NCBI RefSeq assembly: GCF_003668875.1
Contig: NZ_RAWM01000086.1
Coordinates: 1 to 38,808, forward strand
Direction of reading: 5' to 3'
DNA: 38,808 nt
From: Corallococcus interemptor
Lineage (GTDB): Bacteria > Myxococcota > Myxococcia > Myxococcales > Myxococcaceae
This document shows positions 16,426 to 23,849 of this stretch, one piece after another; position 1 is the stretch's first letter; each line of letters opens with the position of its first letter. The notes below the pieces were generated by a model, which was not told the origin of the DNA, ran no database searches, and saw nothing but the letters and a program-made list of their open reading frames with translations. The position numbers and the translations under genes are program-made.

Positions 16426-17166
16426 CTACTTCTTGCGGCGGCGAGGAGCGGCGGTGCCCGCGTCCATGCCCGTGCCCGCGTCCATGCCCTCCACCGTGCC
16501 GGCGTCCATGCCCGTGCCGGCGTCCGGCGTGGCCGTGGTGACGGCGGGGGGCGGGTTCACCAGCTTCAGCGAGGTGAGGAACTCATCCGCCGTGGTGTTG
16601 GGGTGGTTGGGGTTGTAGATGACCAGCAGCGTGTACAGGCGCGGGCCCACGAGGAAGTTGCGGGCCTTCACCTCACCGACCACCGGCGAGCTGACCGTGT
16701 AGGACTTGCCGGGGTAGCCATCCAGCGTGACGTCCGCCTCTTCCTTGATGGTGCCCTGGACCTGCTTCACCAGGCCGTCCTTGCCCTCGTTCAGCAGGGC
16801 CTCCGGAGGACGGCTCGCCACCAGGCGCTCCGGGTAGTCCGCGGTGCTGATGGAGTAGATGGTGCCGTCCTCGGTGCGCGAGGAGAAGGCCGCGGTGTTC
16901 ACCGTGTTGGCGCCCAGCGGGACCTGCTTGCGCTCCACCTGGGGCTCCGCCGGCATGCCAATGACAAAGCCTTCCGTGGCCTCGTAGGGCTTGAAGGCCG
17001 GCGCCGGGGGGGCCACGGGGGCCTCATTGGGCACGTCCTCGATGGTGGAGGTCGCCTGAGCGCCACCGGACGAGGAACCATCGGTCTTCTGCTGGTTGGC
17101 GCACGCGCCGGCGATGAGCGCGAGGGTGGTGAGCGAGGCAAGAAGGAGGCGGGACAACGGGCGCAT
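16426..17166 (-). CDS. Putative lipoprotein with DcrB/PsbP-like domain and MDAGT-repeat tail
   Basis: A 246-residue exported protein. The N-terminus (MRPLSRLLLASLTTLALI plus AGAC) looks like a lipoprotein signal with an imperfect lipobox. Residues about 65-205 have the pattern of DcrB/PsbP/DUF1795-like domains: DGYPGKSYTV, then RNFLVGPRLYTLLVIY and a final EFLTSLKLV; this is pattern recognition and not certain. The last 30 residues are repeats of GMDAGT followed by a basic RRRKK end. ATG 17166 has AGGAAG 7 nt upstream; the open frame extends further up but without protein character. A 15-nt perfect dyad lies 32 bp upstream and may be an operator. Confidence 0.75.
   Translation of the reverse strand: MRPLSRLLLASLTTLALIAGACANQQKTDGSSSGGAQATSTIEDVPNEAPVAPPAPAFKPYEATEGFVIGMPAEPQVERKQVPLGANTVNTAAFSSRTEDGTIYSISTADYPERLVASRPPEALLNEGKDGLVKQVQGTIKEEADVTLDGYPGKSYTVSSPVVGEVKARNFLVGPRLYTLLVIYNPNHPNTTADEFLTSLKLVNPPPAVTTATPDAGTGMDAGTVEGMDAGTGMDAGTAAPRRRKK
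16454..16525 (-). repeat. Short degenerate repeats encoding MDAGT units
   Basis: Four imperfect copies of a sequence reading GCGTCCATGCC on the + strand (ATGGACGCGGGC-like on the coding strand) with 18-27 bp spacing encode the MDAGT motifs at the protein's C-terminus. Confidence 0.7.
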
Positions 17167-17197
17167 GGGCACGCTTCCTGAGAGGGAAGTGGAAGGA

Positions 17198-17212
17198 AAC
17201 AGACTGTCTGTT
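17198..17212. promoter_or_regulatory. 15-nt perfect dyad upstream of the DcrB-like lipoprotein gene
   Basis: AACAGAC-T-GTCTGTT is a perfect inverted repeat, notably AT-rich for this DNA, 32 bp upstream of the start at 17166. Its form is that of a dimeric-repressor (for example TetR-type) operator. No regulator gene is adjacent, so the binding protein is unknown. Confidence 0.45.
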
Positions 17213-17284
17213 CGGACGGTAGACGAAGTGCTCCGCCGCTGACTACCCGAGTTTCGACACGGCGCGAGCAACTTGCCCCAACGG

Positions 17285-17340
17285 CGCCCCCGGAACCGTC
17301 CGGGGGCGGACAACGCGCAACGGGGCCGGAAAATCGGCCC
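17285..17340 (-). terminator. Tandem hairpins ending the liv operon
   Basis: Just past the livF stop (17347) are two hairpins: 17323-17340 (6-bp stem, 6-nt loop) and 17285-17308 (10-bp perfect stem, 4-nt loop). Together they look like the transcription end of the liv operon before the next gene's control region. No long T run is present. Confidence 0.6.
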
Positions 17341-17346
17341 GGGAAG

Positions 17347-18099
17347 CTATTCGCCCAGGTACGCGCGCCGCACCTCGGCGCTGTCCAGCAGCGCCTTGCC
17401 CGGGCCGGCCATCACCACCTCGCCCGTCTCCAGCACGTAGCCGTAGTGGGCGGCGTTGAGGGCCAGGTGCGCGTTCTGCTCCACCAGGAGCACGCTGACG
17501 CCGGTGGCGTTCACCTCGCGCAGGGTGCGGAAGATGGTCTCCGTCACCTGCGGCGCCAGGCCCAGGGACGGCTCGTCCAGGAGGAGCAGCTGCGGCTTGG
17601 AGAGCAGCGCCCGGGCAATGGCCAGCATCTGCTGCTCACCGCCGGACAGCGTGCCCGCCAGCTGCTTCTGACGCTCGCGCAGCACCGGGAACAGGCCGAA
17701 GCCCTTGTCCATGTCCTGGCGCACCTGGGCGGTGTCCTTGCGCAGGTACGCGCCCAGCTCCAGGTTCTCGAACACGGTGAGGTTGGGGAAGATGCCCCGC
17801 CCCTCCGGCGCGTGCGCCATCCCGCGAGGCACCAGCTGGTGCGCCTTGAGGCCGGTGATGTCCTGCCCCGCCAGCGTGATGCGGCCCGCGGACGGCTTGA
17901 GCATGCCGCTCACCGCGCGCAGGGTGCTCGTCTTGCCCGCCCCGTTGGCGCCGATGAGGGCCACCATCTCGCCCCTACCCACCGTCAGGGACACGCCCCG
18001 CAGCGCCTGGATGGCGCCGTAGCGGACCTGGATGCCCTCCACCGACAGCAGCGGCTCGAACGCGCGCCGCTCGCCCAGCACCTTCACCGGCTCGCTCAC
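17347..18099 (-). CDS. livF: Branched-chain amino acid ABC transporter ATP-binding protein LivF
   Basis: A 250-residue ATPase subunit of the HAAT-family importer for leucine, isoleucine and valine. Walker A GANGAGKTST, signature LSGGEQQMLAIARALL, Walker B LLLLDEPSLGLAP and the switch His region (VLLVEQNAHLAL, where Asn-Ala-His follows as usual in LivF) are intact, and the short C-terminus without the LivG extension marks it as LivF. It starts with GTG 18099, overlapping the livG stop in GTGA, so translation is coupled. Last gene of the operon. Confidence 0.95.
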   Translation of the reverse strand: MSEPVKVLGERRAFEPLLSVEGIQVRYGAIQALRGVSLTVGRGEMVALIGANGAGKTSTLRAVSGMLKPSAGRITLAGQDITGLKAHQLVPRGMAHAPEGRGIFPNLTVFENLELGAYLRKDTAQVRQDMDKGFGLFPVLRERQKQLAGTLSGGEQQMLAIARALLSKPQLLLLDEPSLGLAPQVTETIFRTLREVNATGVSVLLVEQNAHLALNAAHYGYVLETGEVVMAGPGKALLDSAEVRRAYLGE

Positions 18100-18980
18100 G
18101 CCGCGCCTCCGTGGGACTCCAGGTAGCTGTCGCCCAGGTACGCCTCGATGACCTTGCGGTCGCTGCGCACCTCCGCCGGAGCACCGCGGGCAATCGTCTC
18201 GCCGTGGTCCAGCACGGTGATGCGCTCGCAGATGCCCATCACCAGCTTCATGTCGTGCTCGATGACCAGCACCCCCAGCGAGAACTCGTCGCGCAGCCGG
18301 CGGATGAGCACCATCAGGTCCGCCTTCTCACGCGTGTTCATGCCCGCCGCGGGCTCGTCCAACAGCAGCACCTTGGGGCGCGTGCCCAGCGCGCGGGCGA
18401 TCTCCAGCCGGCGCTGCTCGCCGTACGGGAGGTTCTTCGCCTCCTCGTCGCGGCGGTGCGACAGGCCCATGACCTCCAGCAGGCGCTCCGCCTGGCGCGT
18501 CAATTCGCGCTCCTCGGCCTGGAAGCCGGGGGTGAGCAGCAGCGCGCGCCACCAGTCGCGGTAGTTGCGCATCGCCGTGCCGGCCTTCGCCAGCGGGCCC
18601 ATCACCACCGGGTGCAGCGCCCCTTGCGCGCGGCAGGCCACCTTCACGTTGTCCAGCGCGGTGAGCGCGCGGAACAGGCGGATGTTCTGGAACGTGCGCG
18701 CCAGGCCCAGGTGGTTGATCTGATGCGGCACCCAGCCGTTCACCCGCTGCCCGGCCACGCGCACCTCGCCCTCGGTGGGCTGGTACACGCCGGTGAGCAC
18801 GTTGAACGCGGTGGACTTGCCCGCGCCGTTGGGGCCGATGAGGCCCAACAGGTCGCCCTGGCGCACGCTGAGGTTGAAGTCCGTGAGGGCCTTGAGGCCC
18901 CCGAAGCGGATGCTCACGCCGGACGCCTCGAGCAGGGCTCCACCGGAGCCGGGAGGAGCCGGAGTCACGGCGGCGCTCAT
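18096..18980 (-). CDS. livG: Branched-chain amino acid ABC transporter ATP-binding protein LivG
   Basis: A 294-residue second ATPase subunit of the importer. Walker A GPNGAGKST, a Q-loop region (LARTFQNIRLF), signature LPYGEQRRLEIARAL (the LivG variant of LSGGQ), Walker B VLLLDEPAAGMN and the switch VIEHDMKLVM are present, with the LivG-type insertion between Q-loop and signature (about 105-160) and a C-terminal extension ending EAYLGDSYLESHG. ATG 18980 overlaps the livM stop as ATGA. The longer upstream open frame is livM read in another frame. Confidence 0.95.
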   Translation of the reverse strand: MSAAVTPAPPGSGGALLEASGVSIRFGGLKALTDFNLSVRQGDLLGLIGPNGAGKSTAFNVLTGVYQPTEGEVRVAGQRVNGWVPHQINHLGLARTFQNIRLFRALTALDNVKVACRAQGALHPVVMGPLAKAGTAMRNYRDWWRALLLTPGFQAEERELTRQAERLLEVMGLSHRRDEEAKNLPYGEQRRLEIARALGTRPKVLLLDEPAAGMNTREKADLMVLIRRLRDEFSLGVLVIEHDMKLVMGICERITVLDHGETIARGAPAEVRSDRKVIEAYLGDSYLESHGGAA

Positions 18981-20047
18981 GACATCCCCTTCTTCTTCCG
19001 GGGGAGCCACCGGGGCAGCACGTCCCAGAGCTCCTTCGTGCCGAACAGGCCCTGCGGCCGCGCCAGCATCAGCACCACCAGCAGGATGCCGTACACGGGC
19101 ATGCGGATCTGATCCACCTTCTGCGCCAGGCTGCCCCCCGCGCCCAGCGCGCCGAACAGCGAGCGCAAGCCTTCCGGCAGCAGCGTGAGGAAGATGGCCG
19201 CGACGATGGCGCCCGTGCTGGAGCCCAGCCCGCCCAGCACCACCATGACGACGATCTCCATGGACTTCACGAAGGTGAACGAGCCCGGGTTGATGATGGG
19301 CACGAAGTGCGCGAACAGGCCGCCCGCGATGCCCGCGAAGAACGACGAGATGACGAACGCGCGGACCTTGTAGCCGGTGGTGTCCACGCCCATGGCCTCC
19401 GCGGCCACTTCGTCCTCGCGGATGGCCCACAGGCTGCGGCCGTGGCTGGAGCCCGCGATGCGCCGGGCCACCAGCACCACCAGGAAGACCCAGAAGTAGA
19501 CCATGGCCACGCTGGAGTACTGCGGGATGCCGGACAGGCCCAGCGCGCGGCCGAAGGCCTCCGTGTTCTGCACCACCACGCGGATGATCTCACCGAAGCC
19601 CAGCGTCACGATGGCCAGGTAGTCCCCGCGAAGCCGCAGGGACGGCAGGCCCACCAGGAAGCCGCACAGCGCGGCGGCCACGCCACCCGCCAGCAGCGCC
19701 ACGGTGAAGAGCACCTGGTCGCTGGCGGCCACCGGCAGGAAGGACAGCGCCACCTCCTTCAGCTCCAGCGACGTGACGCCCGCGATGTACGCGCCCACGG
19801 CCATGAAGCCGGCATGGCCAATGGAGAACTGGCCCGTCATGCCGTTCACGATGTTGAGGCTCACCGCGAGGATGATGTTCACCCCCACCACGGACAAGAG
19901 GTACGTGGCGAAGGGCGAGGTGTTCAGCAGGACATCCGCCAGGACCACCACCGGCACCGCGATGAGCACGGGCAGGATGCCGCGCAGGGCCGGGGGCACG
20001 CGGCCCGCGGTTTCATCGGACAACGTCGTAGCGCCAGGGACGGCCAT
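18977..20047 (-). CDS. livM: Branched-chain amino acid ABC transporter permease LivM
   Basis: A 356-residue permease with eight to ten predicted membrane helices. Characteristic pieces are NIVNGMTGQFSIGHAGFMAVGAY, LRGDYLAIVTLGFGEIIR, the EAA-like cytoplasmic loop (AIREDEVAAEAMGVDTTGYK) and VMVVLGGLGSSTGA near the end. The charged C-terminus (RWLPRKKKG) is cytoplasmic. It overlaps livH by one base (TGATG) and livG by four (ATGA), so all three are coupled. Confidence 0.95.
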   Translation of the reverse strand: MAVPGATTLSDETAGRVPPALRGILPVLIAVPVVVLADVLLNTSPFATYLLSVVGVNIILAVSLNIVNGMTGQFSIGHAGFMAVGAYIAGVTSLELKEVALSFLPVAASDQVLFTVALLAGGVAAALCGFLVGLPSLRLRGDYLAIVTLGFGEIIRVVVQNTEAFGRALGLSGIPQYSSVAMVYFWVFLVVLVARRIAGSSHGRSLWAIREDEVAAEAMGVDTTGYKVRAFVISSFFAGIAGGLFAHFVPIINPGSFTFVKSMEIVVMVVLGGLGSSTGAIVAAIFLTLLPEGLRSLFGALGAGGSLAQKVDQIRMPVYGILLVVLMLARPQGLFGTKELWDVLPRWLPRKKKGMS

Positions 20048-20967
20048 CAGACCTTCTCCGCCGCGACGCGGCCGAACAGACCGCCCGGCTTCACCAGCAG
20101 CACCAGGATGAGGAAGCCGAAGGCCACCGCGTCACGCCAGGTGCTGGCCGCGTAGCCCACCACGAACTCCTCCACCAGGCCCAACAGCAGCGCGCCCACC
20201 ACGGCGCCCGGCACGTTGCCGATGCCGCCGATGACCGCCGCCACGAAGGCCTTGAGGCCCACGTACAGGCCCATGAGCGGGCTCACGGACGTGTCCTTGA
20301 TGGCGTAGAGCAGGCCCGCGCCCGCCGCCAGCGCGCTGGAGAGCATGAACGTCAGCGCGATGATGCGGTCGGTGGGGATGCCCATCAGCGCCGCGGTGCG
20401 GTGGTCGAAGGACACCGCGCGCATCGCCTTGCCAAAGCGCGTGCGGTACACGAGGAACTGGAGCGCGGCCATCAGCCCCACGGCGATGAGGAAGCTGATG
20501 ACCTGCCAGTTCCACACCACCACGTCGCGGTCCCCCACGATGAACCACTCGCTGGGGACGATGACCTCCGGGAAGGCCCGGGGGGACGCGCCCGGCAGGA
20601 AGCCGACGTCCAGCTGGAAGCCGTACGACAGCGCGAACGAGATGCCGATGGCGGTGATGAGCGCGGTGAGGCGCGGCTTCTCACGCAGAGGACGGTAGGC
20701 GAAGCGCTCGATGAGGAAGCCGAGCAGCGCGCACCCCACCATGGCCACCGCGAAGATGACGACCACGCCCCACAGGGAACGCTGCGCCTGGCGCCCGAGG
20801 GCGAAGGCGGTCGCGTAGCCCATGTAGACGCCGACCATCATCACGTCGCCGTGGGCGAAGTTGATGAGCTTGAGGACGCCGTACACCATCGTGTAGCCCA
20901 GGGCGACCAGGGCGTAGATGGTGCCGGCGGCCAGACCGTTGATGAGGTGCTGGAGGAGCTGCGACAT
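20047..20967 (-). CDS. livH: Branched-chain amino acid ABC transporter permease LivH
   Basis: A 306-residue permease partner of LivM with about eight membrane helices. LINGLAAGTIYALVALGYTM at the N-terminus, NFAHGDVMMVGVYMGY, the EAA-like AVSFDHRTAALMGIPTDRI, and AAVIGGIGNVPGAVVGALLLG are family hallmarks. It follows livK by 21 bp and is coupled to livM by a one-base stop/start overlap. It forms the membrane channel with LivM, energised by LivG and LivF. Confidence 0.95.
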   Translation of the reverse strand: MSQLLQHLINGLAAGTIYALVALGYTMVYGVLKLINFAHGDVMMVGVYMGYATAFALGRQAQRSLWGVVVIFAVAMVGCALLGFLIERFAYRPLREKPRLTALITAIGISFALSYGFQLDVGFLPGASPRAFPEVIVPSEWFIVGDRDVVVWNWQVISFLIAVGLMAALQFLVYRTRFGKAMRAVSFDHRTAALMGIPTDRIIALTFMLSSALAAGAGLLYAIKDTSVSPLMGLYVGLKAFVAAVIGGIGNVPGAVVGALLLGLVEEFVVGYAASTWRDAVAFGFLILVLLVKPGGLFGRVAAEKV

Positions 20968-20988
20968 GTGCCGGGGAGGACCCTGGGG

Positions 20989-22200
20989 TTAAGGCGAGAT
21001 GGTGGTGACGTAGGTGGACTTGCCGTCCTGGACCTTCAGCACCACGGCGGACTTCACCGCGTTGCGCTTCGCATCCAGCGTGATGTTGCCCGCCACGCCG
21101 GGGAAGTCCTTCGTCTGCGCGATGGCCGCGCGAACCGCGGGGCCGCTGGTGTCCGGAGCCTTCTTCAGCGCTTCAATGGCGACGCGCGCGGCGTCGTAGC
21201 CCAGCGCCGCGAGCGCGTCCGGCACCGCGCCGTTGTTGTCCGCCTTGTAGTCCGCGATGAACTTCTTCACGCGCTCGTCCGGGTTGTCCGGCGAGTAGTG
21301 GTTGGAGAAGTAGCTGCCTTCAATGGCGCTGCCGCCCAGCTCGAAGAGCTTCTCGGAGTCCCAGCCGTCGCCGCCCATCAGCGGGACCTTCAGGCCCAGC
21401 TCGCGCGCCTGGCGGGCGATGATGCCCACCTCGCTGTAGTAGCCCGGCACGTAGATGCCCTCCGGCTGCGTCTTCTTGATGGCGGTCAGCTGCGCGCGAT
21501 AGTCCGTGTCGCCCTGGCTGTAGCTCTCCGTGGCGGTGATCTTCCCGCCCAGCTCCGCGAACTTCTGGCGGAAGACCTCCGTGAGGCCAATGGAGTAGGC
21601 GCTCTTGTTGTCCTGGAGCACCGCGACCTTGTTGAGCTTGAGGTTCTCCCGCGCGAACTTCGCCATCACGAAGCCCTGGAACGGGTCGATGAAGCAGACG
21701 CGGAAGATGTTCTCGCCCTTCTCCGTCACGGAGGGGTTGGTGGACGACGGGGTGATCATGGGCACGCCGGCCGCCTGGGCCTTCTCCGCCATGGCCAGGG
21801 AGCTGGACGAGGCCACCTCGCCCAGGATGAGCACCACCTTGTCCTGGGTGATGAGGCGGGTGACGGCCTGCGCGGCCTCCTCCGGCTTGCTCTGGTCGTC
21901 GTACACGCGCACGACCAGCTTCTTGCCCTTCACGCCGCCGGCCGCGTTGGCCTCCTTCACCGCCAGCGCGATGCCGTTGCGGGTGGAGATGCCGAACGTC
22001 GCCTGGCCGCCCGTCAGCGCGCCCACTTCACCCAGCACGATGACGTCGTCACCGGCGGGGGGAGCACCGCCCCCCTGCGCGGTGGCCGGGGCCTGCGCCG
22101 AGGGGGCGCCTCCCGCCTCTCCCGTGGGCTGCGTCTTCTTCTCGCAGGCGGCCGCCAGGACGGCGAGCGCTGCGAGGAGCATCGGGGCAAGTCGTCGCAT
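20989..22200 (-). CDS. livK: Branched-chain amino acid ABC transporter substrate-binding lipoprotein LivK/J
   Basis: A 403-residue type I periplasmic-binding protein that captures branched-chain amino acids, anchored as a lipoprotein (signal MRRLAPMLLAALAVL, lipobox ending AAC). Family features include IVLGEVGALTGGQATFG-like start of the domain (about 40-60), GVKGKKLVVRVYDDQSKPEEA, ILGEVASSSSLAMAEKAQ with the ligand-contacting Ser run, and ALAALGYDAARVAIEAL. A Pro/Gly/Ala-rich linker follows the lipid Cys. ATG 22200 has GGAGGAAG about 8 nt upstream. First gene of the operon, behind a good sigma-70-like promoter that overlaps a dyad. Confidence 0.94.
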   Translation of the reverse strand: MRRLAPMLLAALAVLAAACEKKTQPTGEAGGAPSAQAPATAQGGGAPPAGDDVIVLGEVGALTGGQATFGISTRNGIALAVKEANAAGGVKGKKLVVRVYDDQSKPEEAAQAVTRLITQDKVVLILGEVASSSSLAMAEKAQAAGVPMITPSSTNPSVTEKGENIFRVCFIDPFQGFVMAKFARENLKLNKVAVLQDNKSAYSIGLTEVFRQKFAELGGKITATESYSQGDTDYRAQLTAIKKTQPEGIYVPGYYSEVGIIARQARELGLKVPLMGGDGWDSEKLFELGGSAIEGSYFSNHYSPDNPDERVKKFIADYKADNNGAVPDALAALGYDAARVAIEALKKAPDTSGPAVRAAIAQTKDFPGVAGNITLDAKRNAVKSAVVLKVQDGKSTYVTTISP

Positions 22201-22242
22201 GCGGGGGCTTCCTCCGGGGGAGATGACGGGCAAAGCCCCGGT

Positions 22243-22271
22243 TTTCTAGGGGAGCCCTCCCCATGGGTCAA
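22243..22271 (-). promoter_or_regulatory. Promoter of the liv operon with dyad in the spacer
   Basis: On the minus strand TTGACC (22271-22266, five of six) and TAGAAA (22248-22243, four of six) are 17 bp apart; transcription would start near 22236, leaving a 36-nt leader before the livK ATG at 22200. The spacer contains the perfect inverted repeat GGGGAG-CC-CTCCCC (22249-22262), well placed for a repressor. Confidence 0.55.
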
Positions 22272-22362
22272 GCGCACAGCTTGGCTCCTGGGTCCCGGCA
22301 ACACCCCGGAACATCGCTGTCGCGAGTCCCTGCCCCCACGGCGGGTGTGCACCTGGCGCCGC

Positions 22363-22671
22363 TCAGGGCTCCAGCCAGAAGTGCTCCCGGCCCGACGGTC
22401 CCCGGCGGATCCTCGGCGCGGGCGCTTCCGCGTCGCCGTCATCCCAGGGCGTCATGTCCTCATGCGTCAGCGCCCATCCGGCTTCAGGAGGGTCCTCCGC
22501 GTCCGGCAGCACGGCGGGCGCCCAGGAGACGGGCTCCAGCGCGCGCGTCCCCTCTGGCATGGACACCGGGAGGTCCACGGCGGCGCGGCGGCGCAGGAAC
22601 CGGCCCGCCACCAGCAGTCCCACCGCGCCGGCCATCCACCCGAGTCCCCGGCCTGGCCTCGTGGCTCGCAT
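22363..22671 (-). CDS. Small single-pass membrane protein of unknown function
   Basis: A 102-residue hypothetical protein. A short basic start is followed by one membrane helix (GWMAGAVGLLVAGRFL), a basic stop-transfer patch (RRRAAV), and a Pro/Glu/Asp-rich soluble tail containing LTHEDMTPWDDGD and ending REHFWLEP. A very good ribosome site (GAGGAGG, 8 nt before ATG 22671) argues that it is real. It is upstream of livK on the same strand with a 162-bp gap that holds the liv promoter, so it is probably separately transcribed. Two 13-nt palindromes lie just upstream. No family recognised. Confidence 0.7.
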   Translation of the reverse strand: MRATRPGRGLGWMAGAVGLLVAGRFLRRRAAVDLPVSMPEGTRALEPVSWAPAVLPDAEDPPEAGWALTHEDMTPWDDGDAEAPAPRIRRGPSGREHFWLEP

Positions 22672-22693
22672 CGCAGACGCCTCCTCGCGCGGA

Positions 22694-22706
22694 CCGGACC
22701 GTCCGG
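22694..22706. repeat. 13-nt palindrome CCGGACCGTCCGG
   Basis: Perfect 6-1-6 inverted repeat, 23 bp upstream of the small membrane-protein gene. It is centred at 22700, 21 bp from the centre of a second, different palindrome. Possible operator half of a paired site. Confidence 0.4.
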
Positions 22707-22714
22707 ACTCACGC

Positions 22715-22727
22715 CCTCACAGTGAGG
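22715..22727. repeat. 13-nt palindrome CCTCACAGTGAGG
   Basis: Perfect 6-1-6 inverted repeat centred at 22721, two helical turns from the palindrome centred at 22700, in the divergent region between the small membrane-protein gene and the DUF2382 gene. Confidence 0.4.
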
Positions 22728-22844
22728 TGTGGGGACGCGCGCGGCCAGCGGGAAGCCCGGGGTGCTGCTCCTGCACGGCTGCCCTCCGGACAGGAAGCGG
22801 GGAGGCGCCCGCGCGGCGTTGCCCGTGGCGTGCGGCATGCCGAG

Positions 22845-22869
22845 CCCCTGGACCATCCAGCACCAGGGG
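22845..22869 (+). repeat. Hairpin in the leader of the DUF2382 gene
   Basis: CCCCTGG (22845-22851) pairs perfectly with CCAGGGG (22863-22869) around an 11-nt loop and is followed by TTTCCTT. On the + strand it resembles a weak terminator or a leader hairpin 70 bp before the DUF2382 start. Role unknown. Confidence 0.35.
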
Positions 22870-22939
22870 TTTCCTTGGGCGTCATTGAACCCACTTTGCA
22901 AGTGATGCCCGAGGTGAAGGCGCACAAGGAGCCAAGGCA

Positions 22940-23839
22940 ATGATGATCAAGCGCAATGACATCAAGGAAGGGATGACGGTCCGCAGCAGCGACGGCGAGA
23001 AGCTGGGCAAGGTGTTCGCCGTGAGTGAGGGCGAGTTCCACATCGAGAAGGGAATGTTCTTCCCGAAGGACTACCTGGTCCGCTACGCGGAGGTGAGCGA
23101 CATCCGCAACGGGGAGATCTACCTCAACCACGGCCGCGAGGCGCTGCGGGGGCTGTCGGACACCACGAACGCGGGTGTGATGGCGGGCCGGGGTGGCGGC
23201 GCGGGCGTGGGTCCCGGCGCGGTGGGCGCGACAGCGGCCACGGCCACCGGCGCCACCATGGGCGGAATCGGCGCGGGGCTGAAGACGGGCACCGCGAAGA
23301 CGGACGTCAACCGCACCGGCACGGAGAAGGCCGGCATCGCGGACAAGGTCGGCCTCAAGGACCGGGAGCTGCGAGCCAAGGAGCGCATCGCGAGCGAGGA
23401 CGTCACGCTGCGCACGCACCATGAAGAGCTGGGCGTCACCAAGCACCAGCGCTCCGCGGGCGAGGCGCAGGTCCGTAAAATCGTCGTGGAGGAGATGAAG
23501 ACGGTGGAGGTGCCCCTGCGCCACGAGGAGGTGGAGGTGGTGCGCCGCGCGGTGAAGGGCAAGGACACCATTCCCGGCGACGTGGCGACCTTCCAGGAGG
23601 AGACCATCCGCATCCCCCTGAGCGCGGAGGAGGCGGAGCTGACCAAGCGCGCCTACACGGACGAGGAGATCACCATCCACAAGCGCCCCATCGAGGAGCG
23701 CCGCACCATGGAGGGCCGCGTCCGCCACGAGGAGCTGGTGGAGCCGACGGTGGTGCGCACCGAGCCGGACATCAACGAGGAGACGCGCCGCACCGGCTAC
23801 GTCGCGAACCCGGACATCGATCCGCTCAAGCGCTCGTAG
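22940..23839 (+). CDS. DUF2382 (YsnF/AvaK) domain protein, stress-response type
   Basis: A 299-residue soluble protein. Residues 1-70 (IKEGMTVRSSDGEKLGKVF ... DYLVRYAEVSDI) look like a PRC-barrel-type beta domain. A Gly/Ala-rich linker (about 75-125) leads to a C-terminal DUF2382 region (about 145-275) with its repeated amphipathic pattern: ERIASEDVTLRTHHEELGV, VRKIVVEEMKTVEVPLRHEE, ETIRIPLSAEEAEL. The family is tied to general stress in Bacillus (YsnF) and Anabaena (AvaK), but its biochemical job is unknown. AAGGAG lies 8 nt before ATG 22940; a second ATG follows at once. Confidence 0.88.
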   Translation: MMIKRNDIKEGMTVRSSDGEKLGKVFAVSEGEFHIEKGMFFPKDYLVRYAEVSDIRNGEIYLNHGREALRGLSDTTNAGVMAGRGGGAGVGPGAVGATAATATGATMGGIGAGLKTGTAKTDVNRTGTEKAGIADKVGLKDRELRAKERIASEDVTLRTHHEELGVTKHQRSAGEAQVRKIVVEEMKTVEVPLRHEEVEVVRRAVKGKDTIPGDVATFQEETIRIPLSAEEAELTKRAYTDEEITIHKRPIEERRTMEGRVRHEELVEPTVVRTEPDINEETRRTGYVANPDIDPLKRS

Positions 23840-23849
23840 CGTCCTCGCC

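Noticed and set aside
22709-23728. Minus-strand open frame across the DUF2382 gene
   Set aside because: Shadow frame; the + strand protein has the DUF2382 pattern and a proper ribosome site.
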